64,000 nt of DNA, taken from NCBI GenBank assembly GCA_016710095.1, contig JADJLL010000014.1:1-64000 (forward strand), written 5' to 3'. Shown here piece after piece: positions 11,490 to 20,788 of the stretch (position 1 is the stretch's first letter; every line of letters starts with the position of its first letter). The notes under the pieces were generated by a model. That model saw only the letters and a list, made by a program, of their open reading frames with translations. It was not told the DNA's origin and made no database searches. A program made the position numbers and the translations under genes. Source of the stretch: Candidatus Eiseniibacteriota bacterium (GTDB lineage: Bacteria > Eisenbacteria > RBG-16-71-46).

Positions 11490-12367
11490 AGACCGCCATC
11501 TCCACACTCGCCGTCGAGCGCCCGAAGCACCTCAAGCACGCGCTCACGCTGCTGCACGAGTCGCTTGCCACCGAGCGCCTCACGCCGCTCGCGGGCGGCA
11601 CCGACCTGTTCGTGTACCTGAACGCCGGCTCGCACCGCGGCACGCGCTTCCTCGACCTGGCGCCGTGCGCGGAACTGCGTGGCATCAAGGCCGTGAAGGG
11701 CGGCATCCGGATCGGCGCGCTCGAGACGTTCGACCGGATCGCGCGTCATCCGAAGATGGCCGCGTGGCCGCTGCTCGTGCAGGCCGCGCGTTGCGTCGGC
11801 GCGGCGCAGATCCAGAACCGCGGCACGATCGGCGGCAACATCGCCAACGCGTCGCCCGCCGGCGACTCGCTGCCCGTGCTGCTCGCGTACGACGCGCTCG
11901 TGCACGTGGCGAGCGTGCGCGGCGAACGCGTCATTCCGTTCCGCGACCTGCAGACCGGCTATCGCCAACTCGCGCTCGAAGCCGACGAACTGATCGTCGC
12001 GGTCGAGATCCCGGCCGTGGCGGCGGGAGCGAAGCAGTTCTTCCGCAAGGTCGGCACGCGCGCGGCGCAGAGCATCTCGAAGGTCGTCTTCGCGGGCGTG
12101 CTCGTGCCCGGCAGGGGCGGCCAGTGGTCGCACGTGCGGCTCGCGTGGGGAAGCATGGCGCCGATCACGCAGCGTTCGCTGCGCGCGGAAGCCGCGCTGC
12201 TCGCGCACAAGCCCTCGGCGCAGGCGGCCGCCTGGGCGAACGTCGCGCTGGGCGAGGACCTCGTCCCGATCGACGACATCCGCTCGGACGCCGAGTACCG
12301 GTTGAGCGCCGCGAGGCACGTGCTCGCGCAATTCCTGCGGTCGAGTCACGCCGGATTCCGCGGTTAG
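11486..12367 (+). CDS. FAD-binding subunit of the molybdenum hydroxylase (CoxM/XdhB type)
   Basis: Medium subunit that passes electrons from the Fe-S subunit to FAD and then to an external acceptor. Both FAD-contacting motifs are visible: LAGGTDLFVYLNAG at about residues 35-48 and TIGGNIANASPAGDSLPVLL at about 113. These are followed by the C-terminal CO-dehydrogenase flavoprotein domain (FFRKVGTRAAQSISKVVFAG). Length 293 aa, normal. The ATG overlaps the repaired stop of the 2Fe-2S gene. Last gene of the operon, followed by a strong terminator. No Moco-sulfurase or XdhC-type maturation gene is adjacent. Confidence 0.92.
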   Translation: MKTAISTLAVERPKHLKHALTLLHESLATERLTPLAGGTDLFVYLNAGSHRGTRFLDLAPCAELRGIKAVKGGIRIGALETFDRIARHPKMAAWPLLVQAARCVGAAQIQNRGTIGGNIANASPAGDSLPVLLAYDALVHVASVRGERVIPFRDLQTGYRQLALEADELIVAVEIPAVAAGAKQFFRKVGTRAAQSISKVVFAGVLVPGRGGQWSHVRLAWGSMAPITQRSLRAEAALLAHKPSAQAAAWANVALGEDLVPIDDIRSDAEYRLSAARHVLAQFLRSSHAGFRG

Positions 12368-12383
12368 GCGCTGCGAAACACGA

Positions 12384-12422
12384 CGCGCGGGAGCGGGAAA
12401 TCACCGCTCCCGCGCGTTTTTG
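12384..12422 (+). terminator. Intrinsic terminator of the molybdenum hydroxylase operon
   Basis: A perfect 13-bp stem (cgcgcgggagcgg at 12384-12396 with ccgctcccgcgcg at 12404-12416), a 7-nt loop, then TTTTTGT. It lies 17 nt after the FAD subunit stop. Confidence 0.9.
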
Positions 12423-12567
12423 TGTCTCCCATCCGGAATCGCCCGTTCAGCCCCCGAGGTGGTCGGCCGATATTGGGCATGAGTCCGACGTCGACGGCAC
12501 CACCGTGAGCCGGTTCCCCCCTCCCGAGGGTTCACGCGAACGCCGTCGGTCCATCAGGGAGCATCCG

Positions 12568-13176
12568 GTGTCCGAATCCGCCCATCCCAGCCTGCAGGAC
12601 ATACTCGACGCGTTCGAACGTCTCGCGGAGAGGGTCGCCGCGTCGCCGAGTTCGCGCCTCGATCCGTTCGTTTCGGTGTCGCTGCGCCGCGCCTGCGAGG
12701 AGCTGCGTCGCTACATTCCCGGCCTCGACGCGCCGCCGGATCCGGAAGCCGCGCGCTTCCTGGCTCGTGCCGCGTACGCCGCGATGGAAGACAACGACGC
12801 GCGTGAAGCGTTGGCCCGCGCGCTGCGCGGACTGTCGTTCGCGCCGCACCACCCGGGCCTGTTCTTCGTCGCCGCCACGGCGTGCTTCGAGTTCGGCGCG
12901 GTCGAGGACGCGATTCGCCTGCTGCGTCACACGCTGTGGATTCACCCCGGTCACACCGCCGCGCGCCGCGACCTGGAAGCGCTGAGCGCGTACATGACCG
13001 ACCGCTGGAACACGCCGGGCGACCGCACCGCCGAAGAGGCCGCGGCCGCGCACGAGTTCGGGATGATCGATCCGGAACTGGCGTTCGACATGGCGGAGGA
13101 AGAGGAATTGTTGGCGAGCGAAGGCGAAGAGGGCGAGATCCAGCCGCTCGACGACGAAGACGAACGCGCGGCCTGA
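12568..13176 (+). CDS. Hypothetical alpha-helical, TPR-like protein with acidic tail
   Basis: 202-aa soluble protein, no named family recognised. Residues about 60-150 show paired helices with TPR-like spacing (ARFLARAAYAAMEDNDAREA, then LARALRGLSFAPHHPGLFFV and FEFGAVEDAIRLLRHTLWIH). A very acidic C-terminus (EEEELLASEGEEGEI, LDDEDERAA) follows. GTG 12568 is chosen because 'caggga' lies 8 nt before it and the helical domain begins at once. The same frame is open far upstream only because it is the shadow of the FAD subunit gene. It stands alone between two terminators. A protein-interaction role is inferred from the repeat pattern only. Confidence 0.7.
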   Translation: MSESAHPSLQDILDAFERLAERVAASPSSRLDPFVSVSLRRACEELRRYIPGLDAPPDPEAARFLARAAYAAMEDNDAREALARALRGLSFAPHHPGLFFVAATACFEFGAVEDAIRLLRHTLWIHPGHTAARRDLEALSAYMTDRWNTPGDRTAEEAAAAHEFGMIDPELAFDMAEEEELLASEGEEGEIQPLDDEDERAA

Positions 13177-13196
13177 CGGGTACGCGCGGGAGTGAG

Positions 13197-13232
13197 CGGG
13201 GCGATTCCGGGAGACCGGAGCCGCCCCGTTTC
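13197..13232 (+). terminator. Probable intrinsic terminator
   Basis: An inverted repeat (cggggcgattccgg with ccggagccgccccg, one mismatch and one wobble) with loop GAGA at 13211-13214, followed by TTTCG. It is 20 nt after the stop of the TPR-like gene. The T-run is short, so strength is uncertain. Confidence 0.6.
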
Positions 13233-13265
13233 GCGTTCCCACGGGCGAGCCCGTTCCATGGGCCA

Positions 13266-13283
13266 TTGATACTTTCTTGATAC
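13266..13283 (+). promoter_or_regulatory. Direct repeat TTGATAC upstream of kdp, candidate KdpE or promoter element
   Basis: TTGATAC occurs at 13266-13272 and again at 13277-13283, an 11-bp period equal to one helical turn, in a short AT-rich island about 95 nt before the first kdp reading frame. Tandem half-sites of this kind are typical for OmpR/KdpE-class response regulators. No matching -10 box is clear. Binding by KdpE is inference. Confidence 0.4.
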
Positions 13284-13376
13284 GCCCGGCCGCCCTCCTG
13301 ACGGGCCGGCGCCCGCATCCGGTGCTCCAATCCTTCCGAGGCGCCGTGGTGGCGCCCGCTCCTCCCGGAGGGATGC

Positions 13377-13460
13377 ATGGACCTGTGGTGGCTCGCCCTC
13401 GTGGCCGTCTTCTTCCTCGTCGCGCGCGGCTTCGTGTCGCTGTGCGACCGGCTGCACTGA
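13377..13460 (+). CDS. 27-aa kdp leader membrane peptide
   Basis: A tiny open frame beginning MDLWWLALVAVFFLVARGF and ending VSLCDRLH. It forms one hydrophobic helix followed by a short Cys-containing amphipathic end. It has a good ribosome site (cggaggg) 8 nt before the ATG and is followed within 8 nt by kdpF. Short single-helix frames with a CDRL-type ending are often seen just before kdpF/kdpA in high-GC bacteria. The function is unknown; it could be an extra accessory peptide of the Kdp complex. Confidence 0.6.
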   Translation: MDLWWLALVAVFFLVARGFVSLCDRLH

Positions 13461-13467
13461 GGCGATC

Positions 13468-13557
13468 GTGGACCCTCTCCACACGGTGGGCCTGCTGCTC
13501 GCGATCGCGCTCTTCCTCTACCTCGTGTACGCGCTCGTGCGCCCGGAGCGTTTCTGA
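13468..13557 (+). CDS. kdpF: KdpF, small stabilising subunit of the K+-transporting ATPase
   Basis: 29-residue single-span peptide, GTG start, sequence VDPLHTVGLLLAIALFLYLV followed by YALVRPERF. The terminal YALVRPERF is the diagnostic KdpF ending. In KdpFABC this peptide packs against KdpA and stabilises the complex. Its TGA overlaps the ATG of kdpA (TGATG at 13555-13559), implying translational coupling. Confidence 0.88.
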   Translation: MDPLHTVGLLLAIALFLYLVYALVRPERF

Positions 13558-15290
13558 TGCTCTCGACCGGAATCGTCGAAATCGCGTTGTCGCTCGGCGT
13601 GCTCGTCGCGCTGTCGCGACCCCTCGGACTGTTCATCGCGGACGTGCTCGAAGGCCGCCGCACCTTCCTCTCGCCGATCGCCGAACCGATCGAACGCGCC
13701 TGCCTGCGCGCGGCGGGTGTCGACGCTTCGCGTGAGACGGGCTGGAAGCCGTACGCGTCGGCCATGCTCGCCTTCAACCTGCTCGGCGTGCTGGCCGTCT
13801 ATGCGATCCAGCGGTTCCAGCACCTGCTGCCGCTCAATCCGCAGCACCTCGGCGCCGTCGCGCCGGACGTCGCGTTCAACGCCGCCGTGAGCTTCGCCTC
13901 GAACACGAACTGGCAGAGCTACGGCGGCGAAAGCACGATGTCGTACTTCACGCAGATGATCGCGCTGACCGTCCAGAACTTCGTCTCCGCCGCGAGCGGC
14001 ATCGCGGTGCTCGCCGCGCTGATCCGCGGATTCGCGCGGAAGTCGTCCGAGACGATCGGCAACTTCTGGGTGGACCTCACGCGCGTCACGCTCCACGTGC
14101 TGCTGCCGCTCTCGTTCGTGTTCGCGCTCGTGCTCGTGTCGCAGGGCGTCGTGCAGTCGTTCGGCCCGCCGTTGGCCGTGAGTACCGCCCAGTCGCACGA
14201 GGTGCAGCGGATCGCCGTGGGGCCGGTGGCGTCGCAGGTCGCCATCAAGCAGCTCGGCACGAACGGCGGCGGCTTCTTCAACGCGAACAGCGCGCACCCG
14301 TTCGAGAACCCGACGCCGCTCACGAACTTCCTCGAGGGACTCGCGATCCTGCTGATCGCGGCCGCGCTCTGTCACACGTTCGGGCGCATGGTGTCCGACG
14401 AACGGCAGGGCTGGGCGCTGCTCGCCGCGATGACGCTGCTGCTCCTTGCGATGCTCGTCCCGGCGGTGCGCGTCGAGACGTCGCCGAACCCGGCGTTCGC
14501 GGCGATGGGCGTGGACTCCGCGCCGTCGCTCGTCCAGCCCGGCGGCAACATGGAGGGCAAGGAGGCGCGCTTCGGCCCCGCGCTGTCCGCCTGGTGGGCG
14601 GTCGCGACGACCGCGGCGTCGAACGGCTCCGTGAACGCGATGCACGACTCCTTCCTGCCGCTCGGCGGGCTGATCGCGATGGCGCTCATGCAGCTCGGCG
14701 AGGTCGTGTTCGGCGGCGTCGGCTCGGGGCTCTACGGCATGCTCGTGTTCGCGCTCATCACCGTGTTCATCGCGGGCCTCATGGTGGGCCGCACGCCGGA
14801 GTACCTCGGCAAGAAGATCGAGGCGTACGAGATGAAGATGGCGTCGCTCGTCGTGCTGCTGCCGCCGGCGCTCGTGCTCGTGGGCACCGCGATCGCGGTC
14901 AGCGTTCCTGCCGGCGTCGCGACGATCCTCAATCCCGGCGCGCACGGATTCTCGGAAGTGCTCTACGCGTTCTCGTCGGCGGCCAACAACAACGGCAGCG
15001 CGTTCGCCGGACTCGGCGCGGCGAATCCGTTCTACGACGGAATGCTCGGCGTCGCGATGCTCGCGGGCCGCTACCTGCTCGCGATCCCCGTGCTCGCGCT
15101 CGCGGGTTCGCTCGCGGCCAAGAAGCGCGCGCCCGAGGGCGCCGGCACGCTGCCCACGCACACGCCGCTCTTCGTGTTCCTGCTCGCCGGCATCGTCGTG
15201 ATCGTCGGCGCGCTCACCTTCGTGCCCGCGCTCGCGCTGGGGCCGGTCGTCGAGCATCTCCAGATGACCGCCGCCGCGGCCGCGCACTGA
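13557..15290 (+). CDS. kdpA: KdpA, potassium-binding channel subunit
   Basis: K+-selective subunit of the high-affinity Kdp pump, a relative of the Trk/Ktr channels. 577 aa with about ten membrane helices. The pore-lining repeats are visible: NTNWQSYGGESTMSYFTQM (about residue 117), GTNGGGFFNANSAHPFENP (about 235), and the fourth-repeat NNNGSAFAGLGAANPFYDG (about 478). These Gly-containing segments form the selectivity filter. It is intact, unlike several of its operon partners. Confidence 0.97.
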   Translation: MLSTGIVEIALSLGVLVALSRPLGLFIADVLEGRRTFLSPIAEPIERACLRAAGVDASRETGWKPYASAMLAFNLLGVLAVYAIQRFQHLLPLNPQHLGAVAPDVAFNAAVSFASNTNWQSYGGESTMSYFTQMIALTVQNFVSAASGIAVLAALIRGFARKSSETIGNFWVDLTRVTLHVLLPLSFVFALVLVSQGVVQSFGPPLAVSTAQSHEVQRIAVGPVASQVAIKQLGTNGGGFFNANSAHPFENPTPLTNFLEGLAILLIAAALCHTFGRMVSDERQGWALLAAMTLLLLAMLVPAVRVETSPNPAFAAMGVDSAPSLVQPGGNMEGKEARFGPALSAWWAVATTAASNGSVNAMHDSFLPLGGLIAMALMQLGEVVFGGVGSGLYGMLVFALITVFIAGLMVGRTPEYLGKKIEAYEMKMASLVVLLPPALVLVGTAIAVSVPAGVATILNPGAHGFSEVLYAFSSAANNNGSAFAGLGAANPFYDGMLGVAMLAGRYLLAIPVLALAGSLAAKKRAPEGAGTLPTHTPLFVFLLAGIVVIVGALTFVPALALGPVVEHLQMTAAAAAH

Positions 15291-15307
15291 CCGGGACGGG
15301 AGCCCAC

Positions 15308-17381
15308 ATGTCCACCTCCGATCGCCGCCGTCCGCTCTTCGATCCGCCCATCGTCCGCCGGGCGCTCGTCGAGTCCGTGCTCAAGCTCGATCCGCGCCAC
15401 CAGGTCCGCAATCCCGTCATGTTCACCGTGCTCGTGTGCTCCGCGCTCACGACCGTGCTCGGCGCGCAGGCGCTGCGCGGTCAGGGCGAGGCGCCCACGG
15501 GGTTCATCCTCGGCGTCTCGGCGTGGCTGTGGTTCACGGTGCTGTTCGCGAACTTCGCCGAGGCGATGGCCGAGGGCCGCGGCAAGGCGCAGGCCGACGC
15601 CATGCGCCGCGCGCGCAGCGACGTCATGGCGCGCGTGCTGCTCGACCCCGAAGACCACATGTCGATCACGGTCGTGCCGTCGTCCGTGCTTCGGAAGGGG
15701 CAGTGCGTGCTGGTCGAGGCGGGCGACCTCATTCCGTGCGACGGCGAGGTGATCGAAGGCGTCGCGTCGGTGGACGAGAGCGCGATCACGGGCGAGAGCG
15801 CGCCGGTCATCCGCGAGAGCGGCGGCGACCGCAGCGCCGTCACCGGCGGCACGCGCGTGCTCTCGGACTGGCTCGTCATCCGCGCGACCGCCGACCCGGG
15901 CGACACGTTCCTCGACCGCATGATCTCGATGGTCGAGGGGGCGAAGCGCCAGAAGACGCCGAACGAGATCGCGCTCAACATCCTGCTCGCGGCGCTCACG
16001 ATCGTGTTCCTGCTCGCGGTGACCACGCTGCTGCCGTTCTCGACGTTCGCGGTCCGGGCCTCCGGCGCGGGCACGCCGATCACCGTCACGGCGCTCGCCG
16101 CGCTGCTCGTGTGCCTCATCCCGACGACGATCGGCGGGCTCTTGTCCGCCATCGGCATCGCCGGCATGGACCGCATGACGCAGGCGAACGTGATCGCGAT
16201 GTCGGGCCGCGCCGTCGAGGCCGCGGGCGACGTGGACGTGCTGCTGCTCGACAAGACCGGCACGATCACGCTCGGCAACCGCCAGGCGGTCGCGTTCCTG
16301 CCCGCGCCGGGCGTGAGCGATGCCGTGCTCGCCGATGCGGCGCAGCTCGCCTCGCTCGCCGACGAGACGCCGGAGGGACGCAGCATCGTCGTGCTCGCCA
16401 AGGAGACGCACGGCATCCGCGAGCGCGACGTGCAGGCGCTCGGCGCGCACTTCGTGCCGTTCACCGCGCAGACGCGCATGAGCGGCGTGGACCTGAGCGG
16501 CCGCCGGATTCGCAAGGGCGCCGTGGACGCGATCACGCGGTACATGGAGCAGCAGGGGCGCGCGCTGCCGGCGGAAGTGCGCGCGACGGTCGAAGAGGTC
16601 GCGCGCAAGGGCGCGACGCCGCTCGTCGTGGCCGAGAACGAGCGCGTGCTCGGCGTCATCCAGCTCAAGGACATCGTGAAGGGCGGCATCCGCGAGCGCT
16701 TCCAGCAGCTGCGCGCGATGGGCATCCAGACCGTGATGATCACGGGCGACAACGCGCTCACCGCCGCCGCGATCGCGGCGGAAGCCGGCGTGGACGACTT
16801 CCTCGCCGAGGCGACGCCCGAGGCGAAGCTCGCGCTCATCCGCGAGAAGCAGTCGGGCGGCCGGCTCGTCGCGATGACCGGCGACGGCACGAACGACGCG
16901 CCCGCGCTCGCGCAGGCCGACGTCGCCGTGGCGATGAACTCCGGCACGCAGGCGGCGAAGGAAGCCGGCAACATGGTCGACCTCGACTCGAACCCGACGA
17001 AGCTCATCGAGATCGTCGAGACCGGCAAGCAGCTGCTCATGACCCGCGGCGCGCTCACGACGTTCAGCGTCACGAACGACGTCGCCAAGTACTTCGCGAT
17101 CATCCCCGCGGCGTTCGCGAGCACGTATCCGGCGCTCGGCGCGCTCAACGTGATGCACCTCGCCACACCGCAGAGCGCGATCCTGTCCGCCGTCATCTTC
17201 AACGCGCTGGTGATCGTGTTCCTCATCCCGCTCGCGCTGCGCGGCGTGCGCTACCGCCCGCTCGGCGCCGGCCATGCTGCTGCGCCGCAACCTGCTCGTG
17301 TACGGACTCGGCGAACTCGTCGTGCCGTTCGCCGGCATCAAGCTCATCGACCTCGCGCTCGTCGCGCTGCGTCTCACGTAA
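15308..17381 (+). CDS. kdpB: KdpB, P-type ATPase subunit of the Kdp pump; frameshift near the C-terminus
   Basis: Energy-coupling subunit. Motifs in order: actuator TGES (ESAITGESAPVIRESGG, about residue 160), phosphorylation site DKTGTITLGNR with Asp at about 314, nucleotide-binding region, and hinge MTGDGTNDAPALAQADVAVA (about 522). The frame breaks at about 17272 in 'ggccatg'. The preceding frame ends GVRYRPLGAG, and the correct continuation MLLRRNLLVYGLGELVVPFA then IKLIDLALVALRLT ends at TAA 17379-17381. One extra C explains the break. The uncorrected frame runs on to 17755 as Arg-rich nonsense. Start at ATG 15308 with a gggag ribosome site. Confidence 0.95.
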
Positions 17382-17390
17382 GGAGGGGCC

Positions 17391-18105
17391 GTGTTCTCCC
17401 AGATGCGTCCCGCGTTCGTGCTGCTCGTGTCGTTCACGTTGATCACCGGCGTCGCCTACCCGATCGCCGTCACCGCGGTCGCTCGCGTCGCGTTCCCGCA
17501 TCAGGCGTCGGGGAGCGCGATCGTCTCCGACGCGCACGTGGTCGGCTCGCGCCTCGTGGGGCAGGAGTTCACGGGCGACGCATGGTTCCACGGACGTCCG
17601 TCGGCGACGTCGCCGAAGCCGTACGACGCGATGGCGTCCTCGGGCTCGAACCTCGGGCCGACGAACCCGGCGCTGCTCTCCGCGGTGCGCGAGCGTGCGG
17701 CGGCGGCGCGCGTCGTCGGGGGACTCGACGAAGGCCGTGCCCGTGGACCTCGTGACGGCGTCGGGTAGCGGCCTCGACCCGCACGTGTCGCCCGCGGCCG
17801 CGGAGTACCAGGTGGAGCGCGTGGCGCGTGCCCGCGGGCTGGAACCGTCCGCCGTGCGCGCGCTGGTCGCGCGGCACACGGAGCCGCGCCAGTTCGGGCT
17901 GCTCGGCGAGCCGCGTGTGAACGTGCTGGAGTTGAACCTCGCGCTCGAGCGCCGCGGCGGGGCGACGGCGGCCGTCCGCGGGCACCTGCCGGGCGCGGAG
18001 GTTGCGGTACAACTCGACGGCCGCGCGGACGATTCCGCGGGCGAAAGGAACAGCCATGCCGGACGGCCGGCCGGACCCGGAAGCGCTTCTCGCGAGCCTG
18101 CGTGA
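17391..18105 (+). CDS. kdpC: KdpC, periplasmic/chaperone-like subunit of the Kdp pump; frameshift
   Basis: Single-span subunit that assists high-affinity ATP use. The N-terminus has VFSQMRPAFVLLVSFTLITG with the membrane helix, then the conserved GQEFTGDAWFHGRPSATS. The frame breaks in a run of five G at about 17706-17710; one frame later the protein continues as VPVDLVTASGSGLDPHVSPA, then RHTEPRQFGLLGEPRVN and LELNLAL, the canonical KdpC C-terminus. In that frame no stop occurs until 18105, which would overlap kdpD by 50 nt. KdpC normally ends soon after LELNLAL (about 17945), so a second missed indel is possible. The end coordinate is therefore uncertain. Confidence 0.88.
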
Positions 18106-20788
18106 GCAGGAAGCGACCGCGAAACGCGCGAAGCTCAAGATCTTCCTCGGCGCCTCCGCGGGCGTCGGCAAGACCTACGCGATGCTGGTCGAGGCGCACG
18201 CGCGCCGCGCGCAGGGCGACGACGTGGTCGTCGGGCTCGTCGAGACGCACGGGCGGCGCGAGACGCTGGCGCTGCTCGACGGTCTCGAGCTGCTGCCGCG
18301 CCGCGCCGACGCGCATCGCGGCGTCACGCTGACCGAGTTCGACCTCGACGGCGCGCTCGCGCGCAGGCCCGCGCTGCTCCTGCTCGACGAGCTCGCGCAC
18401 ACGAACGCGCCGGGCTCGCGCCACCGCCGCCGCTGGCAGGACGTGCAGGAGCTGCTCGACGCCGGCATCGACGTGGCGACGACGCTCAACGTGCAGCACG
18501 TCGAGAGCCTCGTGGACGTCGTCGCGCAGATCACGGGCGTCACCGTGCGCGAGACCGTGCCCGACTCGCTGCTCGACCGCGCGGACGAAATCGAAGTGGT
18601 GGACCTGCCGCCCGACGACCTGCTGCAGCGCCTGCGCGAGGGCAAGGTGTACGTGCCGCAGCAGGCCGAGCGCGCGGCGGAGGGCTTCTTCCGCAAGGGC
18701 AACCTGATCGCGCTGCGCGAACTGGCGCTGCGGCAGACGGCGCAGCGCGTGGACGCGCAGATGGAGTCGTACCGGCGCGCCGCGGGCATCGCCGAGCCGT
18801 GGGCCGTGCGCGAGCGGCTGCTCGTGTGCCTGGGAGACGGCGCGCAGGGCCTGCGCCTCGTGCGCGCGGCGCGGCGCATGGCGGCGGCGCTCAAGGCCGA
18901 GTGGATCGTCGCGCACGTCGAAACGCCGGCCGAGCTGCGCGACTCGCGCGGGAAGCGCGACGCGCTCGTGGACGTGATGGGACTGGCGGAAGAACTGGGC
19001 GCCGAAGCCGTGATGCTCACCGGGCTGCGCGCCGCCGATGAGCTGCTCGCGTTCGCGCGCGCGCGCCACGTGTCGCGGCTCGTGCTCGGCAAGCCCGGGC
19101 GGCCGCGCTGGCAGGAATGGCTCGGCGGCTCGCTCGTGAGCGAAGTGCTGCGACGCAGCGGCGGGCTCGACGTACACGTGCTCGCGGGCGAGGACGAGCA
19201 GGACGCGCGCGAGCCGGCGTCCGCGCCCGCCGCGCCGTCCGCGCCCGCGGCACCGCGCTGGCGCGGCTACGCGGGCATCGTGCCCGTCGTCGTGGTGTGC
19301 TCGCTGCTCGCGGCGTTCGCGCGCGGGCGCATCGACCTGTCGAACATCGTCATGATCTACCTGCTCGGCGTCGTGGTCGTCGCGATGGCGTTCGGCCGCG
19401 GTCCCGCGATCCTCGCGTCGCTCGTGAGCGTCGCGTTGTTCGACTTCTGGTTCGTGCCGCCGCACCTCACGTTCGCGGTCTCCGACACGCAGTACCTGAT
19501 CACGTTCGTCGTGATGCTCGTGGTCGCCGCCACGATCGGCACGCTCACGGCTCGCATGCGCGAGCAGACGATCGCCGCGCGCACGCGCGAACGGCGCACG
19601 TCCGCGCTCTACCAGTTGAGCCGCGAGCTGAGCGCGCGCCGCACGCGCGAAGGGTTGCTCGACTCCGCGGTGACGCACATCCGCGACGTGTTCGGTGCAC
19701 GCGCCGCGATCCTGCGGCCGGACGACGCGGGCCGCCTCGCGGTGGCCGCGGGTGATCGCGAGCTGCTCGAGGCCGGCGCGCACGAGATGGGCGTCGCGCA
19801 GTGGGCGCTCGATCACGGCCAGCCGGCGGGGCACGGCACGCCGACGCTGCCGGCGTCGCACGCGCTGCACCTGCCGCTCGTCGTCGCGTCCGGCACGATC
19901 GGCGTGCTGTCGGTGCGCGGCGAGGACATGCGGCGATTCGCGGATCCCGAGCAGCGCCAGCTGCTGCAGACGTTCGCCAACCAGGCCGCCGTCGCGCTCG
20001 AGCGCGCGGAGCTGGCCGAGCGCGCCGAGCGCTCGCGTGTGGAGACCGAGGCCGAGCGCGCGCGCAACGCGCTGCTCAGCTCGGTGTCGCACGACCTGCG
20101 CACGCCGCTCGCGGTGATCACCGGCGCCGCGACCGGCCTGCGCGACGCGGCGCATTCGATGACCGAGGAGACGCGCGCCGAGATGGCGGACACGATCGCG
20201 ACCGAGGCGCAGCGCCTCAACCGCCTCGTCGGCGAGCTGCTCGACATGACGCGGCTCGAGGCCGGCGCGCTCACGCTGCGGCGCGAGTGGCACTCGCTCG
20301 TGGACGTGGTCGGCGGCACGCTCGTGCGCCTCGAACGCAGTTTCCCGGGCCGGCACGTGGCGCTCGACGCGCCGGCGGACCTGCCGCTCGTGCCCCTCGA
20401 CGACGTGCTCATGGGGCAGGCCGTGCACAACCTGGTCGAGAACGCGTTGCAGGCGTGCGCGCCCGAGGGCCGGGTGGCGGTGGCGCTGCGCGCCGCGGGC
20501 GACGCCCTCGAGGTCGAGGTGTGCGACGACGGCCCGGGGCTCGCGCCCGGTGAGGCCGAGCGCGTGTTCGACAAGTTCTATCGCGGTGACGCCGGTCGCG
20601 ATCGCCGTGGCGCCGGGCTGGGGCTGACCATCTGCCGCGGTATCGTGGAAGCGCACGGCGGGCGTATCGTCGCGGGCAATCGCGACGGCGGCGGCGCGCG
20701 CTTCCTGATCCGGCTGCCGCTGCCCGAGGCGGCGCCGGAAGTCGATCGCAGCATGGACACGGAGGATGGCGTGGAGCAGGAGTCGTGA
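18056..20788 (+). CDS. kdpD: KdpD, osmosensitive K+ sensor histidine kinase
   Basis: Sensor kinase that with KdpE controls kdp transcription. Domain order in 910 aa: KdpD N-terminal domain with Walker A GASAGVGKTY (about residue 31) and LLLDELAHTNAPGSRHRRRW (about 107); a universal-stress-like domain (about 250-370); four membrane helices of the DUF4118 type (about 400-505); GAF-like domain (about 520-650); phospho-acceptor helix SVSHDLRTPLAVI with His at about 679; HATPase (NLVENALQA, DDGPGLAP, GLGLTICRGIVEAHGG). The ATG at 18056 has a gaaagga ribosome site and fits the N-terminal domain exactly. The stop overlaps the kdpE GTG as GTGA. Confidence 0.95.
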   Translation: MPDGRPDPEALLASLREQEATAKRAKLKIFLGASAGVGKTYAMLVEAHARRAQGDDVVVGLVETHGRRETLALLDGLELLPRRADAHRGVTLTEFDLDGALARRPALLLLDELAHTNAPGSRHRRRWQDVQELLDAGIDVATTLNVQHVESLVDVVAQITGVTVRETVPDSLLDRADEIEVVDLPPDDLLQRLREGKVYVPQQAERAAEGFFRKGNLIALRELALRQTAQRVDAQMESYRRAAGIAEPWAVRERLLVCLGDGAQGLRLVRAARRMAAALKAEWIVAHVETPAELRDSRGKRDALVDVMGLAEELGAEAVMLTGLRAADELLAFARARHVSRLVLGKPGRPRWQEWLGGSLVSEVLRRSGGLDVHVLAGEDEQDAREPASAPAAPSAPAAPRWRGYAGIVPVVVVCSLLAAFARGRIDLSNIVMIYLLGVVVVAMAFGRGPAILASLVSVALFDFWFVPPHLTFAVSDTQYLITFVVMLVVAATIGTLTARMREQTIAARTRERRTSALYQLSRELSARRTREGLLDSAVTHIRDVFGARAAILRPDDAGRLAVAAGDRELLEAGAHEMGVAQWALDHGQPAGHGTPTLPASHALHLPLVVASGTIGVLSVRGEDMRRFADPEQRQLLQTFANQAAVALERAELAERAERSRVETEAERARNALLSSVSHDLRTPLAVITGAATGLRDAAHSMTEETRAEMADTIATEAQRLNRLVGELLDMTRLEAGALTLRREWHSLVDVVGGTLVRLERSFPGRHVALDAPADLPLVPLDDVLMGQAVHNLVENALQACAPEGRVAVALRAAGDALEVEVCDDGPGLAPGEAERVFDKFYRGDAGRDRRGAGLGLTICRGIVEAHGGRIVAGNRDGGGARFLIRLPLPEAAPEVDRSMDTEDGVEQES

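Noticed and set aside
10396..13176. A 926-codon open frame that would fuse the 2Fe-2S subunit to the TPR-like protein
   Set aside because: Between the two real proteins the frame reads Arg/Pro/Ala-rich nonsense antiphase to the FAD subunit gene, and crosses a strong terminator. One missing base near 11474 explains the lost stop.
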